Source: Flavobacterium petrolei | Lineage (GTDB): Bacteria; Bacteroidota; Bacteroidia; Flavobacteriales; Flavobacteriaceae | DNA: 64,000 nucleotides | NCBI RefSeq assembly: GCF_003314435.2 | Contig: NZ_QNVY02000006.1 | Location: 172,421 to 236,420, forward strand | Direction of reading: 5' to 3' | Part shown: positions 1 to 9,056 of the stretch, one piece after another | Layout of the letters: the number at the start of each line of letters is the position of its first letter | Position numbering within the stretch: the first letter of the stretch is position 1 | Notes under the pieces: generated by a model | Told to the model about the DNA's origin: nothing | Database searches by the model: none | The model's input: the letters and a program-made list of their open reading frames with translations, nothing else | Made by a program: the position numbers and the translations under genes

Positions 1-1
1 G

Positions 2-526
2 GTTATAGGTCAAAAAGATAAGAAAATATCGATTATTACTATTGAAGTCTCTTCTAGTAATGAATTATTTTCCAAGTATTTTACCGAAGCCTTGGTGAAA
101 GAGGTGTCTGACTTTTATGTGACTACCAAAAGCAAAAAGGCTCACATTAATATGGACATTCTGGAAAGACAAACTGACAGTATACGTCGAGAATTGAATG
201 GTGCCATTACCGGGGTCGCCGTTGCTAATGACAATACGTTTGGATTGAATCCTGCCATGAATGTACGTCGGGCACCATCAGCGAGAAGACAAGTTGATGT
301 GCAGGCGAATACCGCAATATTAACCGAATTAATAAAACAAACGGAATTAGCTAAAGTTACGGTACGTAAAGAAACCCCATTGATTCAGGTGATAGACCAA
401 CCTATTTTGCCTTTGAAAAAAGAGAAGTTTGGGAAGGCAAAGGGAATTGTCATTGGAGGAGTTTTAGCAGTTTTTTTTATTATTATAGTTCTATTAGTTA
501 GACGTATTTTAAAACAATTGGTATAA
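2..526 (+). CDS. Chain-length determinant (Wzz-like) protein, C-terminal part
   Basis: The reading frame is open to the left edge, so the gene begins upstream and only the last 174 residues are visible. The visible part has a long polar, partly helical stretch. It ends in one strong membrane helix just before a short basic tail (RRILKQLV). This is the usual end of Wzz/polysaccharide co-polymerase proteins, which sit in the inner membrane with a periplasmic coiled coil and set glycan chain length. The stop lies 2 bp before the next start, so it leads the following sugar-nucleotide genes. The family call is by architecture and context, because the diagnostic N-terminal half is missing. Confidence 0.7.
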   Translation, partial: VIGQKDKKISIITIEVSSSNELFSKYFTEALVKEVSDFYVTTKSKKAHINMDILERQTDSIRRELNGAITGVAVANDNTFGLNPAMNVRRAPSARRQVDVQANTAILTELIKQTELAKVTVRKETPLIQVIDQPILPLKKEKFGKAKGIVIGGVLAVFFIIIVLLVRRILKQLV

Positions 527-528
527 AT

Positions 529-969
529 ATGGAAAGCAATACGAAACGAGTTGGAATAACTTTTAGTGCTTTTGATTTATTTCATGCCGGTCATGTAAAA
601 ATGCTGGAAGAAGCTAGACGATACTGTGATTATTTAATTGTAGGGTTGCAAACTGATCCTACTTTAGATCGTCCTGATAAAAACCAACCCGCGCAAACGG
701 TGGTGGAACGTTACATCCAATTGAAGGGTTGTAAGTTTGTAGATGAGGTAGTTCCCTATGCAACGGAGCAAGATTTAGAAGATATTTTACGAGCTTTCAA
801 AATTGATGTGCGTATTGTAGGCGACGAATATAGAGAACAAGATTTTACGGGGCGACTATATTGTGAAGCAAAAGGGATTGAACTGTATTTTAATACTAGA
901 GACCATCGGTTTTCAAGTAGTGGTTTGAGAAGAGAAGTAGCTAATAAAGAGTTAATAAAAAAGATATGA
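529..969 (+). CDS. Cytidylyltransferase-family nucleotidyltransferase (TagD-like)
   Basis: A 146-residue single-domain protein of the TagD/RfaE-C nucleotidyltransferase superfamily. The nucleotide-binding HxGH motif is HAGH at residues 19-22, and a serine-rich RFSSSGLRR segment near the C-terminus matches the second phosphate-binding motif. TagD makes CDP-glycerol from glycerol-3-phosphate; other members use other phosphorylated substrates, so the substrate is open. It starts 2 bp after the Wzz-like gene and its stop overlaps the next start as ATGA, which points to translational coupling with ugd. No obvious glycerol-phosphate polymerase accompanies it, although the protein at 42283-43683 may be distantly related to that group. 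Confidence 0.8.
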   Translation: MESNTKRVGITFSAFDLFHAGHVKMLEEARRYCDYLIVGLQTDPTLDRPDKNQPAQTVVERYIQLKGCKFVDEVVPYATEQDLEDILRAFKIDVRIVGDEYREQDFTGRLYCEAKGIELYFNTRDHRFSSSGLRREVANKELIKKI

Positions 970-2288
970 AAATAGTTGTAGGTGGGACAGGTTATGTTGG
1001 ATTAGTGACAGGTACTTGTTTTGCAGAAGTGGGTATTGATGTTATTTGTGTTGATATTGATGAGAAGAAAATAGACAATTTAAATAAAGGAATACTTCCA
1101 ATTTTTGAGCCAGGACTTGAAGCTTTGGTGATTAAAAATGTGTCAAAAGGTCGATTGCAATTTTCAACTTCATTAGAATCGAGTATTCCGGGTGCTGATG
1201 TAGTTTTTATTGCTGTAGGGACTCCTCCAGGAGAAAACGGAAGTGCGGATTTGCAATATGTCATAGATGTGGCCAAGCAAATAGGAAAATACATGACTAG
1301 TTACGGAGTAGTAGTTACAAAAAGCACAGTACCGGTTGGAACAGCTTTACAAGTGCAAGAAGCTATTCATGAAGAATTAAAGACAAGAAATATTTCAATT
1401 CCATTTGATGTGGCGTCCAATCCTGAATTCTTAAAGGAAGGTGCAGCAATAGATGATTTTTTAAAACCGGATAGAATAGTAGTTGGCGTCTCCAGTAAAG
1501 AGGCTGAAGAGGTGATGCGTAAATTATACAAACCATTTTTACTGAATGGCCATCCTATAATTTTTATGGATGTGCCTAGCGCAGAGATGACTAAATATGC
1601 TGCTAACAGTATGTTGGCTACAAAAATCAGCTTCATGAATGACATTGCTAATCTTTGTGAAATTATGGGAGCAGACGTGAACATGGTGCGAAAAGGAATT
1701 GGAAGTGATGGACGGATTGGCAATAAATTTATTTATCCAGGAATTGGTTACGGTGGTTCTTGTTTTCCAAAAGATGTTAAAGCATTAATAAAAACAGCCG
1801 CTGATAATGGGTATTCTATGCAAATTTTGCAAGCTGTTGAAGCGGTTAATGAATACCAGAAAACAGTATTGTTTAGTAAACTGAACAATCGTTTTCAAGG
1901 AAGTCTTAAAGGGAAAACCATAGCGATGTGGGGGCTTTCTTTTAAACCCAACACTGACGATATGCGCGAAGCTCCTTCATTAGTATTAATTGACAGTATT
2001 CTGGCAGCTGGAGGAAAAGTACGAGCATACGATCCGGTTGCAATGAATGAAGCGAAACATATAATTGGAGATCAAATTGTTTATTGCGACAATGAATACG
2101 ATGTTCTATTAAAAGCGGATGCTTTATTGATTGTGACAGAATGGGCTGATTTTCGATCTCCTAATTTTGAAAGAATTAAAGAACTCCTTAGTTACCCAAT
2201 TATCTTTGATGGAAGAAATATCTTTGACGGAAAAGAAATGAATGAACTGGGTTTTGAATACTACGGTATAGGAACAAATAATAATTAA
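966..2288 (+). CDS. ugd: UDP-glucose 6-dehydrogenase
   Basis: This enzyme oxidises UDP-glucose to UDP-glucuronate with two NAD+. The protein is 440 residues, the normal length. It has the N-terminal Rossmann motif (GGTGYVG from residue 6), the central [10 protein letters not shown] helix with Lys210 and Asn214, and the active-site segment GGSCFPKD with catalytic Cys266. The C-terminal UDP-binding domain contains [17 protein letters not shown]. Translation is coupled to the TagD-like gene by an ATGA overlap. The next gene, 4 bp downstream, decarboxylates the product, so the pair makes UDP-xylose. A UDP-ManNAc dehydrogenase role is possible because wecB is nearby, but the sequence reads as a plain Ugd. 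Confidence 0.95.
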   Translation: MKIVVGGTGYVGLVTGTCFAEVGIDVICVDIDEKKIDNLNKGILPIFEPGLEALVIKNVSKGRLQFSTSLESSIPGADVVFIAVGTPPGENGSADLQYVIDVAKQIGKYMTSYGVVVTKSTVPVGTALQVQEAIHEELKTRNISIPFDVASNPEFLKEGAAIDDFLKPDRIVVGVSSKEAEEVMRKLYKPFLLNGHPIIFMDVPSAEMTKYAANSMLATKISFMNDIANLCEIMGADVNMVRKGIGSDGRIGNKFIYPGIGYGGSCFPKDVKALIKTAADNGYSMQILQAVEAVNEYQKTVLFSKLNNRFQGSLKGKTIAMWGLSFKPNTDDMREAPSLVLIDSILAAGGKVRAYDPVAMNEAKHIIGDQIVYCDNEYDVLLKADALLIVTEWADFRSPNFERIKELLSYPIIFDGRNIFDGKEMNELGFEYYGIGTNNN

Positions 2289-2292
2289 GGTT

Positions 2293-3276
2293 ATGGGTAA
2301 AAGAATATTAATTACAGGAGCAGCTGGTTTTTTAGGTTCGCATTTGTGTGATCGATTTGTAGCAGAAGGTTATCAAGTTGTTGGGATGGATAACTTAATT
2401 ACGGGCGATTTAAAAAATATAGAACATCTTTTTCCACTGAAAAATTTTGAGTTTTATAATCATGATGTATCTAATTATGTACATGTTGCCGGCAAATTAG
2501 ATTATATATTACATTTCGCTTCTCCAGCTAGTCCTATAGATTATTTAAAAATTCCCATACAGACGCTGAAAGTAGGTTCGTTAGGAACACATAATTTATT
2601 AGGTTTGGCTAAAGAAAAAAAAGCTAGATTTATGATAGCATCAACTTCGGAGGTGTATGGAGACCCGACAGTTCACCCACAGCCAGAAGAATATTGGGGG
2701 AATGTAAATCCAGTAGGGCCAAGAAGTGTGTATGATGAGGCTAAACGTTTTCAAGAAGCAATCACAATGGCATACCATACTTTCCATGGTCTTGAAACAA
2801 GAATTGTAAGGATTTTCAACACATATGGGCCAAGGATGAGATTAAATGATGGAAGAGTTTTACCCGCATTTATAGGTCAGGCGTTAAGGGGAGAAGATTT
2901 GACAATTTTTGGAGATGGATCACAAACAAGAGCATTTTGTTATGTTGACGATTTAGTTGAAGGTATATATAGACTTTTAATGTCTGATTATGCTCATCCA
3001 GTTAATATTGGTAATCCAAATGAAATTACAATGAATGATTTCGCTAAAGAAATCATAAAACTGACAGGAACATCTCAAAAAATAGTATATCATCCATTAC
3101 CTCAAGATGATCCAAAACAAAGACAACCAAATATTACTAAGGCGAGGACTCTTTTAGGATGGGAACCAAAAATTACCCGTAAAGTAGGTCTTGAACGAAC
3201 TTATGATTATTTTAAAAAATTATCTCAATCAGAGTTAAATAAGTTACCTAGGGAATTTGAATCAAAAACAAGTTGA
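2293..3276 (+). CDS. UDP-glucuronate decarboxylase (UDP-xylose synthase)
   Basis: An extended short-chain dehydrogenase of 327 residues that converts UDP-glucuronate to UDP-xylose through a 4-keto intermediate. Visible features are the NAD-binding GAAGFLG (residues 9-15), the STSEVYGDP block with Thr118/Ser119/Glu120, and the catalytic pair Tyr147/Lys151 in SVYDEAKR. The [15 protein letters not shown] and [14 protein letters not shown] stretches are typical of bacterial Uxs proteins. It follows ugd by 4 bp, which fixes the substrate supply. It is the last gene of the first tight block; 187 bp of very AT-rich DNA follow. Confidence 0.92.
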   Translation: MGKRILITGAAGFLGSHLCDRFVAEGYQVVGMDNLITGDLKNIEHLFPLKNFEFYNHDVSNYVHVAGKLDYILHFASPASPIDYLKIPIQTLKVGSLGTHNLLGLAKEKKARFMIASTSEVYGDPTVHPQPEEYWGNVNPVGPRSVYDEAKRFQEAITMAYHTFHGLETRIVRIFNTYGPRMRLNDGRVLPAFIGQALRGEDLTIFGDGSQTRAFCYVDDLVEGIYRLLMSDYAHPVNIGNPNEITMNDFAKEIIKLTGTSQKIVYHPLPQDDPKQRQPNITKARTLLGWEPKITRKVGLERTYDYFKKLSQSELNKLPREFESKTS

Positions 3277-3463
3277 ATTTGATGTATTTGTTACAAATTA
3301 AATTTCACGAGAATTCTAAATCTAATCAGTTTATATTGATACTAGTTTTTTAGGAATAATATTGGTATTTAGTTTTTTGTAAGATAAAAATTTAATAAAT
3401 TAAAAAAAAACATAGATAGAACTTAAAAAATACAAGTTTTTTTCTGTCAAAAAAAATATAATA

Positions 3464-4357
3464 ATGAAAAATTCATTTGACGTTCCTGTACTTTTTCTAG
3501 TCTTTAACCGTCCTGAAAAAACAAAACAAATCTTTGATAGGATTCGGTCTGTAAAACCTAAGTATTTTTATATAGCTGCGGATGGACCTAGAGTAAATAA
3601 AGAGGGGGAATCTGAGTTATGTAACGAAGTAAGAGATATAATTGGTAAAATTGATTGGGATTGTGAAGTTAAATATCTTTTAAGAAATGAAAATTTAGGA
3701 TGTTCCAACGCGATTGTATCAGCGATTGATTGGTTTTTTGATAATGAAGAACAAGGTATTATATTAGAAGACGATTGTTTGCCAGATCCAAGTTTTTTTT
3801 CTTTCTGCGATGAGTTATTGGTTAAATACAAAGACAGTAATGAAGTTATGATTATTAGTGGTACAAATTTAGGGAATTCATTTGGAAGCGATAGTTATTT
3901 TTTTTCTAGATATGGTCAAATATGGGGCTGGGCGACCTGGAGAGACGCTTGGAATAAGTACGAGCGTACTATTATTGTTAATGATAAGGATTTAAAATTC
4001 AGGTCGTGTAATGAAAAAAATTTTTGGAACAAAAACTTTTCTAACGTTATATGGGATGTACAATGGGCTATTTATTCTGTTTGGAAAAATAATGGAATTG
4101 CTATTATACCTAACAAAAACTTGGTTACCAATATCGGGTTTGGATTAGATGCTACCTATTACACCGATGAAAATAGCATTAATTCAAATATTGAATTAAG
4201 TGCAATGAGTTTTCCTTTGAGTCATCCAATTGAAATTGGAATTAATGATTCAATTGAGGATGTTTTTTTTTATAATCATTATTATGTTACGATCCATAAA
4301 AAAATAAAAAATAAACTAGTAAAGGTTTTATTTTCTCTTGCTGCTAAACTTAAGTAA
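3464..4357 (+). CDS. GT-A glycosyltransferase of the HlpA-like/GNT-I-like group
   Basis: A 297-residue cytosolic protein without membrane segments. The N-terminus VPVLFLVFNRPEKTKQIF and ADGPR (residues 39-43) begin a nucleotide-diphospho-sugar transferase fold. LEDDCLP (residues 101-107) is the likely metal-binding DxD-like site. A later WGWATWRDAW block is typical of bacterial proteins often labelled HlpA-like or GNT-I-like. It probably transfers one sugar of the repeat unit; donor and acceptor cannot be read from the sequence. Its base composition is clearly more AT-rich than ugd/uxs upstream, as expected of variable glycan genes. It starts a new transcription block before the flippase. Confidence 0.75.
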   Translation: MKNSFDVPVLFLVFNRPEKTKQIFDRIRSVKPKYFYIAADGPRVNKEGESELCNEVRDIIGKIDWDCEVKYLLRNENLGCSNAIVSAIDWFFDNEEQGIILEDDCLPDPSFFSFCDELLVKYKDSNEVMIISGTNLGNSFGSDSYFFSRYGQIWGWATWRDAWNKYERTIIVNDKDLKFRSCNEKNFWNKNFSNVIWDVQWAIYSVWKNNGIAIIPNKNLVTNIGFGLDATYYTDENSINSNIELSAMSFPLSHPIEIGINDSIEDVFFYNHYYVTIHKKIKNKLVKVLFSLAAKLK

Positions 4358-4402
4358 TTTTTAAGTAATTTGATTTAGACATTTAAAATAAGATAAATTT
4401 TG

Positions 4403-5755
4403 ATGGTGATAAAGTTAATAAGGAATGTTTTAAATAAAGTTGGTGTTGACGGAGCTATTGCCTACGTTATTTTGGCAAGAGTAATTCAAGCAGGTGGAGG
4501 ATTAATTTGTGTTTTTTTTATTGCTAAGTATTTAACTAAAGTCGAACAGGGCTATTTTTATACTTTTGGAAGTATTTTGGCTATCCAAATGTTTTTTGAA
4601 TTAGGATTGTCTACTATTATAACGCAATTCGTAGCGCACGAAAAAGCATTTTTAAATTGGGATGGAAAAACAACTTTAGTAGGTAACGAAAAATCATTAT
4701 CACGATTAGCTTCTTTATTGCAGTTTTGTATAAAATGGTTTGCTGTTATGGCTATAATTTTTATTATTGTCTTATTAATTTTTGGGAGTCTCTTTTTTAC
4801 TGAGTATGGTAAACAAAATAATGATGTAGAATGGCAAATGCCATGGATCATTTTAGCATTAATCACCGGAGCAAATTTGATGATGTCACCGATACTGGCT
4901 TTTTTAGAAGGCTTAGGTAAAGTAAAGGATGTGGCTAAGATTAGATTTTTGCAACAAGCATTCCAATTGATTGTATTGTTTTCTTCTTTAATGCTTGGAT
5001 TAAAATTATTTTCGGGACCTATTGCAGCCTGTGCTTCGGTTCTTATTATAGTATTTAGCATCATTTTTAGTTACAAAATGAAATTGCTTCATTTTATTTA
5101 CTATGAATTAAAAGAGTGGAAGGTAAATTATAAGATAGAAATTTTTCCTTTTCAATGGCGTATAGCATTAAGTTGGATTAGCGGTTATTTTATTTTTCAA
5201 TTATTTAATCCTGTCGTTTTTGCGACTGAAGGGGCAACTGTGGCTGGTCAGATGGGAATGACTTTGGTAGCCTTAAGTGGAATATTGACTATATCAATGA
5301 GCTGGATTAATACTAAGGTTCCGTCATTTTCGAATCACATAGCGATGAAAAATTATACAAGCTTGGATTTTATTTTTAATAAAGCGATTAAACAAACATC
5401 TATAATTTGTGTGGTCAGTTTGTTTGTTTTTATAGTGATTGTCTATTTTTTGCAATATAATAACTACCCTATAGGTAATCGTTTTTTACCTATCCCACTA
5501 ATTGTGTTGCTGTCAATAGCTACTTTCATAAATCAATTTGTAGGGGCTTTGGGAACCTATTTACGTTGTCATAAACAAGAACCTTTTTTAATTATGTCCG
5601 TAGTAATGGCAATATTAATGTGTAGTTCGATTTACTTTACAGGGAAGTTTTGGGGGATTTATGGAATTGTTGGAGGTTATACTTTGATAATAACAGGTAG
5701 TCTTTTATGGGGAGTTTTTATTTTTAATTCAAAGAAAAAAGAATGGCACTTGTAA
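4403..5755 (+). CDS. Polysaccharide flippase, Wzx-like (MATE/MOP superfamily)
   Basis: A 450-residue integral membrane protein with about 12 hydrophobic segments spread over its whole length and short basic loops. This is the profile of Wzx-type flippases that move undecaprenyl-linked repeat units across the inner membrane. I place the start at the ATG at 4403 rather than the TTG just before it. It lies between two glycosyltransferase regions and upstream of a Wzy-like polymerase (9057), so a Wzx/Wzy pathway fits. Wzx proteins diverge strongly, so the identification rests on topology, length and neighbourhood. Confidence 0.82.
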   Translation: MVIKLIRNVLNKVGVDGAIAYVILARVIQAGGGLICVFFIAKYLTKVEQGYFYTFGSILAIQMFFELGLSTIITQFVAHEKAFLNWDGKTTLVGNEKSLSRLASLLQFCIKWFAVMAIIFIIVLLIFGSLFFTEYGKQNNDVEWQMPWIILALITGANLMMSPILAFLEGLGKVKDVAKIRFLQQAFQLIVLFSSLMLGLKLFSGPIAACASVLIIVFSIIFSYKMKLLHFIYYELKEWKVNYKIEIFPFQWRIALSWISGYFIFQLFNPVVFATEGATVAGQMGMTLVALSGILTISMSWINTKVPSFSNHIAMKNYTSLDFIFNKAIKQTSIICVVSLFVFIVIVYFLQYNNYPIGNRFLPIPLIVLLSIATFINQFVGALGTYLRCHKQEPFLIMSVVMAILMCSSIYFTGKFWGIYGIVGGYTLIITGSLLWGVFIFNSKKKEWHL

Positions 5756-5915
5756 TAAGCATTAGTATTGTTATTTATTAAGCAGTAGAGTTTTTCTTAA
5801 TGTGATAATTTCTACCTAAAAGATGAAAATAAAGAAGGAATTGTATTACTACAATCGAATCATTGTTTTTTAATTGAAAAAATAAGAAGTTTTAGTTTTT
5901 GTTTAAAATACTTTT

Positions 5916-7034
5916 ATGAAAAAAATATTGATTATTTTCGGAACACGTCCAGAAGCCATAAAAATGGCCCCATTAGTAAAAGAATTTTTAAAGCATCCTG
6001 ACAAGTTTGATACAAAAGTTTGTGTTACAGCACAACATAGAGAAATGTTAGACCAGGTTTTAGATTTTTTTGAAATTAAGCCAGATTACGATTTAAATCT
6101 TATGAAGCCGGGGCAAAATTTATTTACATTAACAGCAGATGTTATTGTTTCAATGAAACCTGTTTTTGATGACTTTAAACCTGATTATGTTTTTGTACAT
6201 GGAGATACCACTACTTCTACTGCGGCAGCCTTATCTTCTTTCTATGCAGGGATAAAAGTTTGTCATGTTGAGGCTGGATTGCGTACTAATAATAAATTAT
6301 CTCCATTTCCTGAAGAGATGAACAGACAGCTGACAGGTAGATTGGCTGATTTGCATTTTGCCCCTACAGAACAAGCGAAAATAAATTTGCTTTTAGAAGG
6401 GATTAATCCTAAAACAATTTTCGTTACTGGGAATACTGTCATTGATGCTTTGTTATACGCTAAGGATAAAGTGGAAGAGGTTGAGGATGATCAGATTGAG
6501 TCATTAAAGACCATTATTGATAAATCAAAAGACTTAGTATTGGTGACAGGACACAGAAGAGAAAATTTTGGGGATGGATTTATAAATATTTGTAAGGCGT
6601 TAAAGCAATTGGCTTTACAAGAAAATGTGCAGATTGTTTATCCTGTTCATTTGAATCCAAATGTTCAAAAACCTGTTAATGAAATATTAGAGAAAACGAA
6701 AGATGTTCATCTAATTAATCCGTTGGCTTATCCTGCTTTTGTTTGGTTAATGAAACAATCTAAAATTATTATTACCGATAGTGGAGGGGTACAAGAGGAA
6801 GCTCCTAGTCTTGGAAAGCCTGTTTTGGTAATGCGGGATACTACAGAAAGGCCCGAAGCGATAGAAGCAGGAACAGTTATGCTTGTTGGAACGGATACTT
6901 CTAAAATTGTAAATCATGCAACATCTTTGTTAAATAATAATCAATTATATGAGAAAATGAGTAAAGCGCATAACCCTTATGGTGATGGATTAGCAAGTGG
7001 AATTATAATTGATTGTCTGTTGAAAAGTAATTGA
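5916..7034 (+). CDS. wecB: UDP-N-acetylglucosamine 2-epimerase (non-hydrolysing)
   Basis: It interconverts UDP-GlcNAc and UDP-ManNAc. At 372 residues it has the usual length. Family blocks are FGTRPEAIKMAPL (residues 8-20), VHGDTTT with Asp97, HVEAGLRT with Glu119, FPEEMNRQ with Glu133/Glu134, TGHRRENFG in the middle, and SGGVQEEAP plus RDTTERPEA in the C-terminal half. No dedicated UDP-ManNAc dehydrogenase (WecC) is seen in the window. A WecG/TagA-family transferase at 11485 is a plausible user of the UDP-ManNAc. A separate, hydrolysing 2-epimerase (neuC) lies at 41163. A 160-bp leader precedes the gene. Confidence 0.95.
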   Translation: MKKILIIFGTRPEAIKMAPLVKEFLKHPDKFDTKVCVTAQHREMLDQVLDFFEIKPDYDLNLMKPGQNLFTLTADVIVSMKPVFDDFKPDYVFVHGDTTTSTAAALSSFYAGIKVCHVEAGLRTNNKLSPFPEEMNRQLTGRLADLHFAPTEQAKINLLLEGINPKTIFVTGNTVIDALLYAKDKVEEVEDDQIESLKTIIDKSKDLVLVTGHRRENFGDGFINICKALKQLALQENVQIVYPVHLNPNVQKPVNEILEKTKDVHLINPLAYPAFVWLMKQSKIIITDSGGVQEEAPSLGKPVLVMRDTTERPEAIEAGTVMLVGTDTSKIVNHATSLLNNNQLYEKMSKAHNPYGDGLASGIIIDCLLKSN

Positions 7035-7050
7035 TTTAAATTAATATTTT

Positions 7051-8157
7051 ATGCGAATTATTTACTTAATGCATGTTTCTTGGTTTTGGGCTAAACAACG
7101 GCCTCAATTTATTGCTGAACATTTATCTAAAGAAAATAAGATAACTGTTATTTATCCCCAGCAGTTTGGTAAGAAGGAAAAGTGCGTAGAAAATTTAAAT
7201 CCAAATCTAAAAATAAAATATTTTAGGAGAATACCTGGCGCATACAAAATAAAGTTTTTTGGAATGCTGCATGATTTAATAGTTGCTTGTCAGCTTTGGT
7301 CAGATATACGTAAAACTGATGTAGTTTGGGTGACACATCCTTTTTTGTATCGTTTTTTAATTTTTTTTAATTTTAGCACTAATGTGAAACTTGTTTACGA
7401 TTGCATGGATGATGTCCTTGAATTTCCTGATACTGTGAATAATGTCAGCAGACGAAAATCCATGCTTGAATTGGAAAAGGCGTTGGTGAGTAGATCTAAA
7501 ATTGTATTTTCAACATCTCATTATCTTTCCGAAAAATTGAAAAAACGTTATGGTTCTGATTTAAATCCGAAGTTGGTAAATAATGCGATTAACATCGATA
7601 GTTTTACCAAAAAGTCACATGAAGAATTACCGGAAGTGATCGAGAAATGTTTTAGAGATGATTGTGTCAATATAGTTTATGTAGGTACTATATCTTCTTG
7701 GCTTGACTTAGATCTTATTAGAAAAAGTATTGGTATTCAAGATAAATTGAATTATATTTTCGTGGGACCATCTGAGATATTCTTACAAAATGAAGAAAGA
7801 TTGAATTTTCCTGGACCAATTAAACATGAATTAGTACCTGCTCTTTTAAAACGTGCCGATGTATTAACAATGCCTTTTATTTTAAATGAGCTAATACTAG
7901 CAGTTAATCCTGTTAAATTATACGAATATATATATTCAAATAAACCAATAGTAAGTGTTAGATACGAAGAGACAGAGCAATTTTCCCCTTACGTCATGTT
8001 ATATAAGAACGAGGAGGAATATTTGAAAATAATGCAACAGCTTGTATTAGGAGATTTTCCATTATTAGATGTTGACTGTAATCAATCTTTTGTAAAGAAT
8101 AACACTTGGAATAAAAGAGTCGAAATTATTCAGGAATGTTTAATAAAAGAGATATGA
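7051..8157 (+). CDS. GT-B glycosyltransferase (TuaH/GT4-like)
   Basis: A 368-residue protein with no membrane helix. The N-terminus MRIIYLMHVSWFWAKQRPQ is characteristic of TuaH-like glycosyltransferases, followed by a YDCMDD block. The C-terminal domain has the usual donor-site arrangement: IVYVGTISSWLD, ALLKRADVLTMPF and LYEYIYSNKPIVS. It lies 16 bp after wecB and overlaps the next glycosyltransferase, so it belongs to the same transcript. Donor and acceptor are unknown. The GT-B fold is well supported; the subfamily is less certain. Confidence 0.8.
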   Translation: MRIIYLMHVSWFWAKQRPQFIAEHLSKENKITVIYPQQFGKKEKCVENLNPNLKIKYFRRIPGAYKIKFFGMLHDLIVACQLWSDIRKTDVVWVTHPFLYRFLIFFNFSTNVKLVYDCMDDVLEFPDTVNNVSRRKSMLELEKALVSRSKIVFSTSHYLSEKLKKRYGSDLNPKLVNNAINIDSFTKKSHEELPEVIEKCFRDDCVNIVYVGTISSWLDLDLIRKSIGIQDKLNYIFVGPSEIFLQNEERLNFPGPIKHELVPALLKRADVLTMPFILNELILAVNPVKLYEYIYSNKPIVSVRYEETEQFSPYVMLYKNEEEYLKIMQQLVLGDFPLLDVDCNQSFVKNNTWNKRVEIIQECLIKEI

Positions 8158-9023
8158 TTTTAAGTGAAACATTGGTGCTTTTAGTCAACTATAATAATTA
8201 TTTAGACACCATAGATTGCGTTAAATCTCTTGAAAGATCAGTAATTGCTAATTTTCAAATATGTATTGTTGATAATTGCTCTCATGACGAATCCCTTCAG
8301 TATTTTAAGATTGAGTTTTGTTTAAAGGAAATGGAGCATGATAAATACCTATATTGGATTGGGTGTAAAGGAAATATAAAGGTACATCTATTCCAGAATA
8401 AAGGAAATTTGGGTTTTGCTAGTGGTAATAATATTGGTATAAATTTTGCTTGTCAGCAACACTTTAAATTTGTTTGGATACTTAATAATGATACTGTTGT
8501 CCTTCCAGAAACTTTAAGCAACTTAATTGGTACTGCGGAAGTTGCTGTAAATAATAAAAAAAATATAGCTATAGGAGCAAGGGTTTTATCCTATTACACA
8601 AATGATTTTGATTCAGATGGTTTTGGTTATTTAAATCTGTTTACTAGCCAAACTTCACATTTGTCAAAATATATAGTTCAAAAGAAATATTTAGTTGCTT
8701 CCTCTTTGTTCCTTAATACCAGTAATCAATTGCCTTTAATGGATGATAGGTTTTTTCTATATTACGAAGATATAGACTATAGTATTCAGCTCACTGAGGC
8801 AAATTATGAGTTGATTTTTGATTCTAGTGTATTGGTGAGACATAAAATAAGTGCCAGTACAAAATTAAATGAAAATATTGAAAATATAAAAATTGAGAGT
8901 ATGGTATCGTTTTATAAAAAAAACTACCGCTACTTATTACCAATACTTTTGGCTACTAGATTATATTATTACGTCGTAAAAAGAAGATATAATTATTTAA
9001 GAGTATTTTTAAAACAGTTTTAA
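8154..9023 (+). CDS. Glycosyltransferase family 2 (rhamnosyltransferase-like)
   Basis: About 289 residues with the GT-A start LVLLVNYNNYLDTIDCVKSL, a VDNCSHDES block, NKGNLGFASGNNIG, and WILNNDTVV as the metal-binding region. DDRFFLYYEDIDY is the acceptor-side ED motif. This pattern is typical of bacterial rhamnosyltransferase-like GT2 enzymes, although the sugar is not determined by it. I chose the ATG at 8154 because it gives the 4-bp ATGA overlap with the preceding stop; an ATG at 8136 in the same frame is possible. The C-terminus ends in a basic, aromatic tail that may lie on the membrane. Confidence 0.85.
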   Translation: MILSETLVLLVNYNNYLDTIDCVKSLERSVIANFQICIVDNCSHDESLQYFKIEFCLKEMEHDKYLYWIGCKGNIKVHLFQNKGNLGFASGNNIGINFACQQHFKFVWILNNDTVVLPETLSNLIGTAEVAVNNKKNIAIGARVLSYYTNDFDSDGFGYLNLFTSQTSHLSKYIVQKKYLVASSLFLNTSNQLPLMDDRFFLYYEDIDYSIQLTEANYELIFDSSVLVRHKISASTKLNENIENIKIESMVSFYKKNYRYLLPILLATRLYYYVVKRRYNYLRVFLKQF

Positions 9024-9056
9024 ATATGTGTTCATACATTAAAAATTTAATGAAAA

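Noticed and set aside
4558..5064. 168-codon minus-strand open frame inside the flippase gene
   Set aside because: Antisense shadow of a hydrophobic AT-rich gene; the plus-strand frame has full membrane-protein character.
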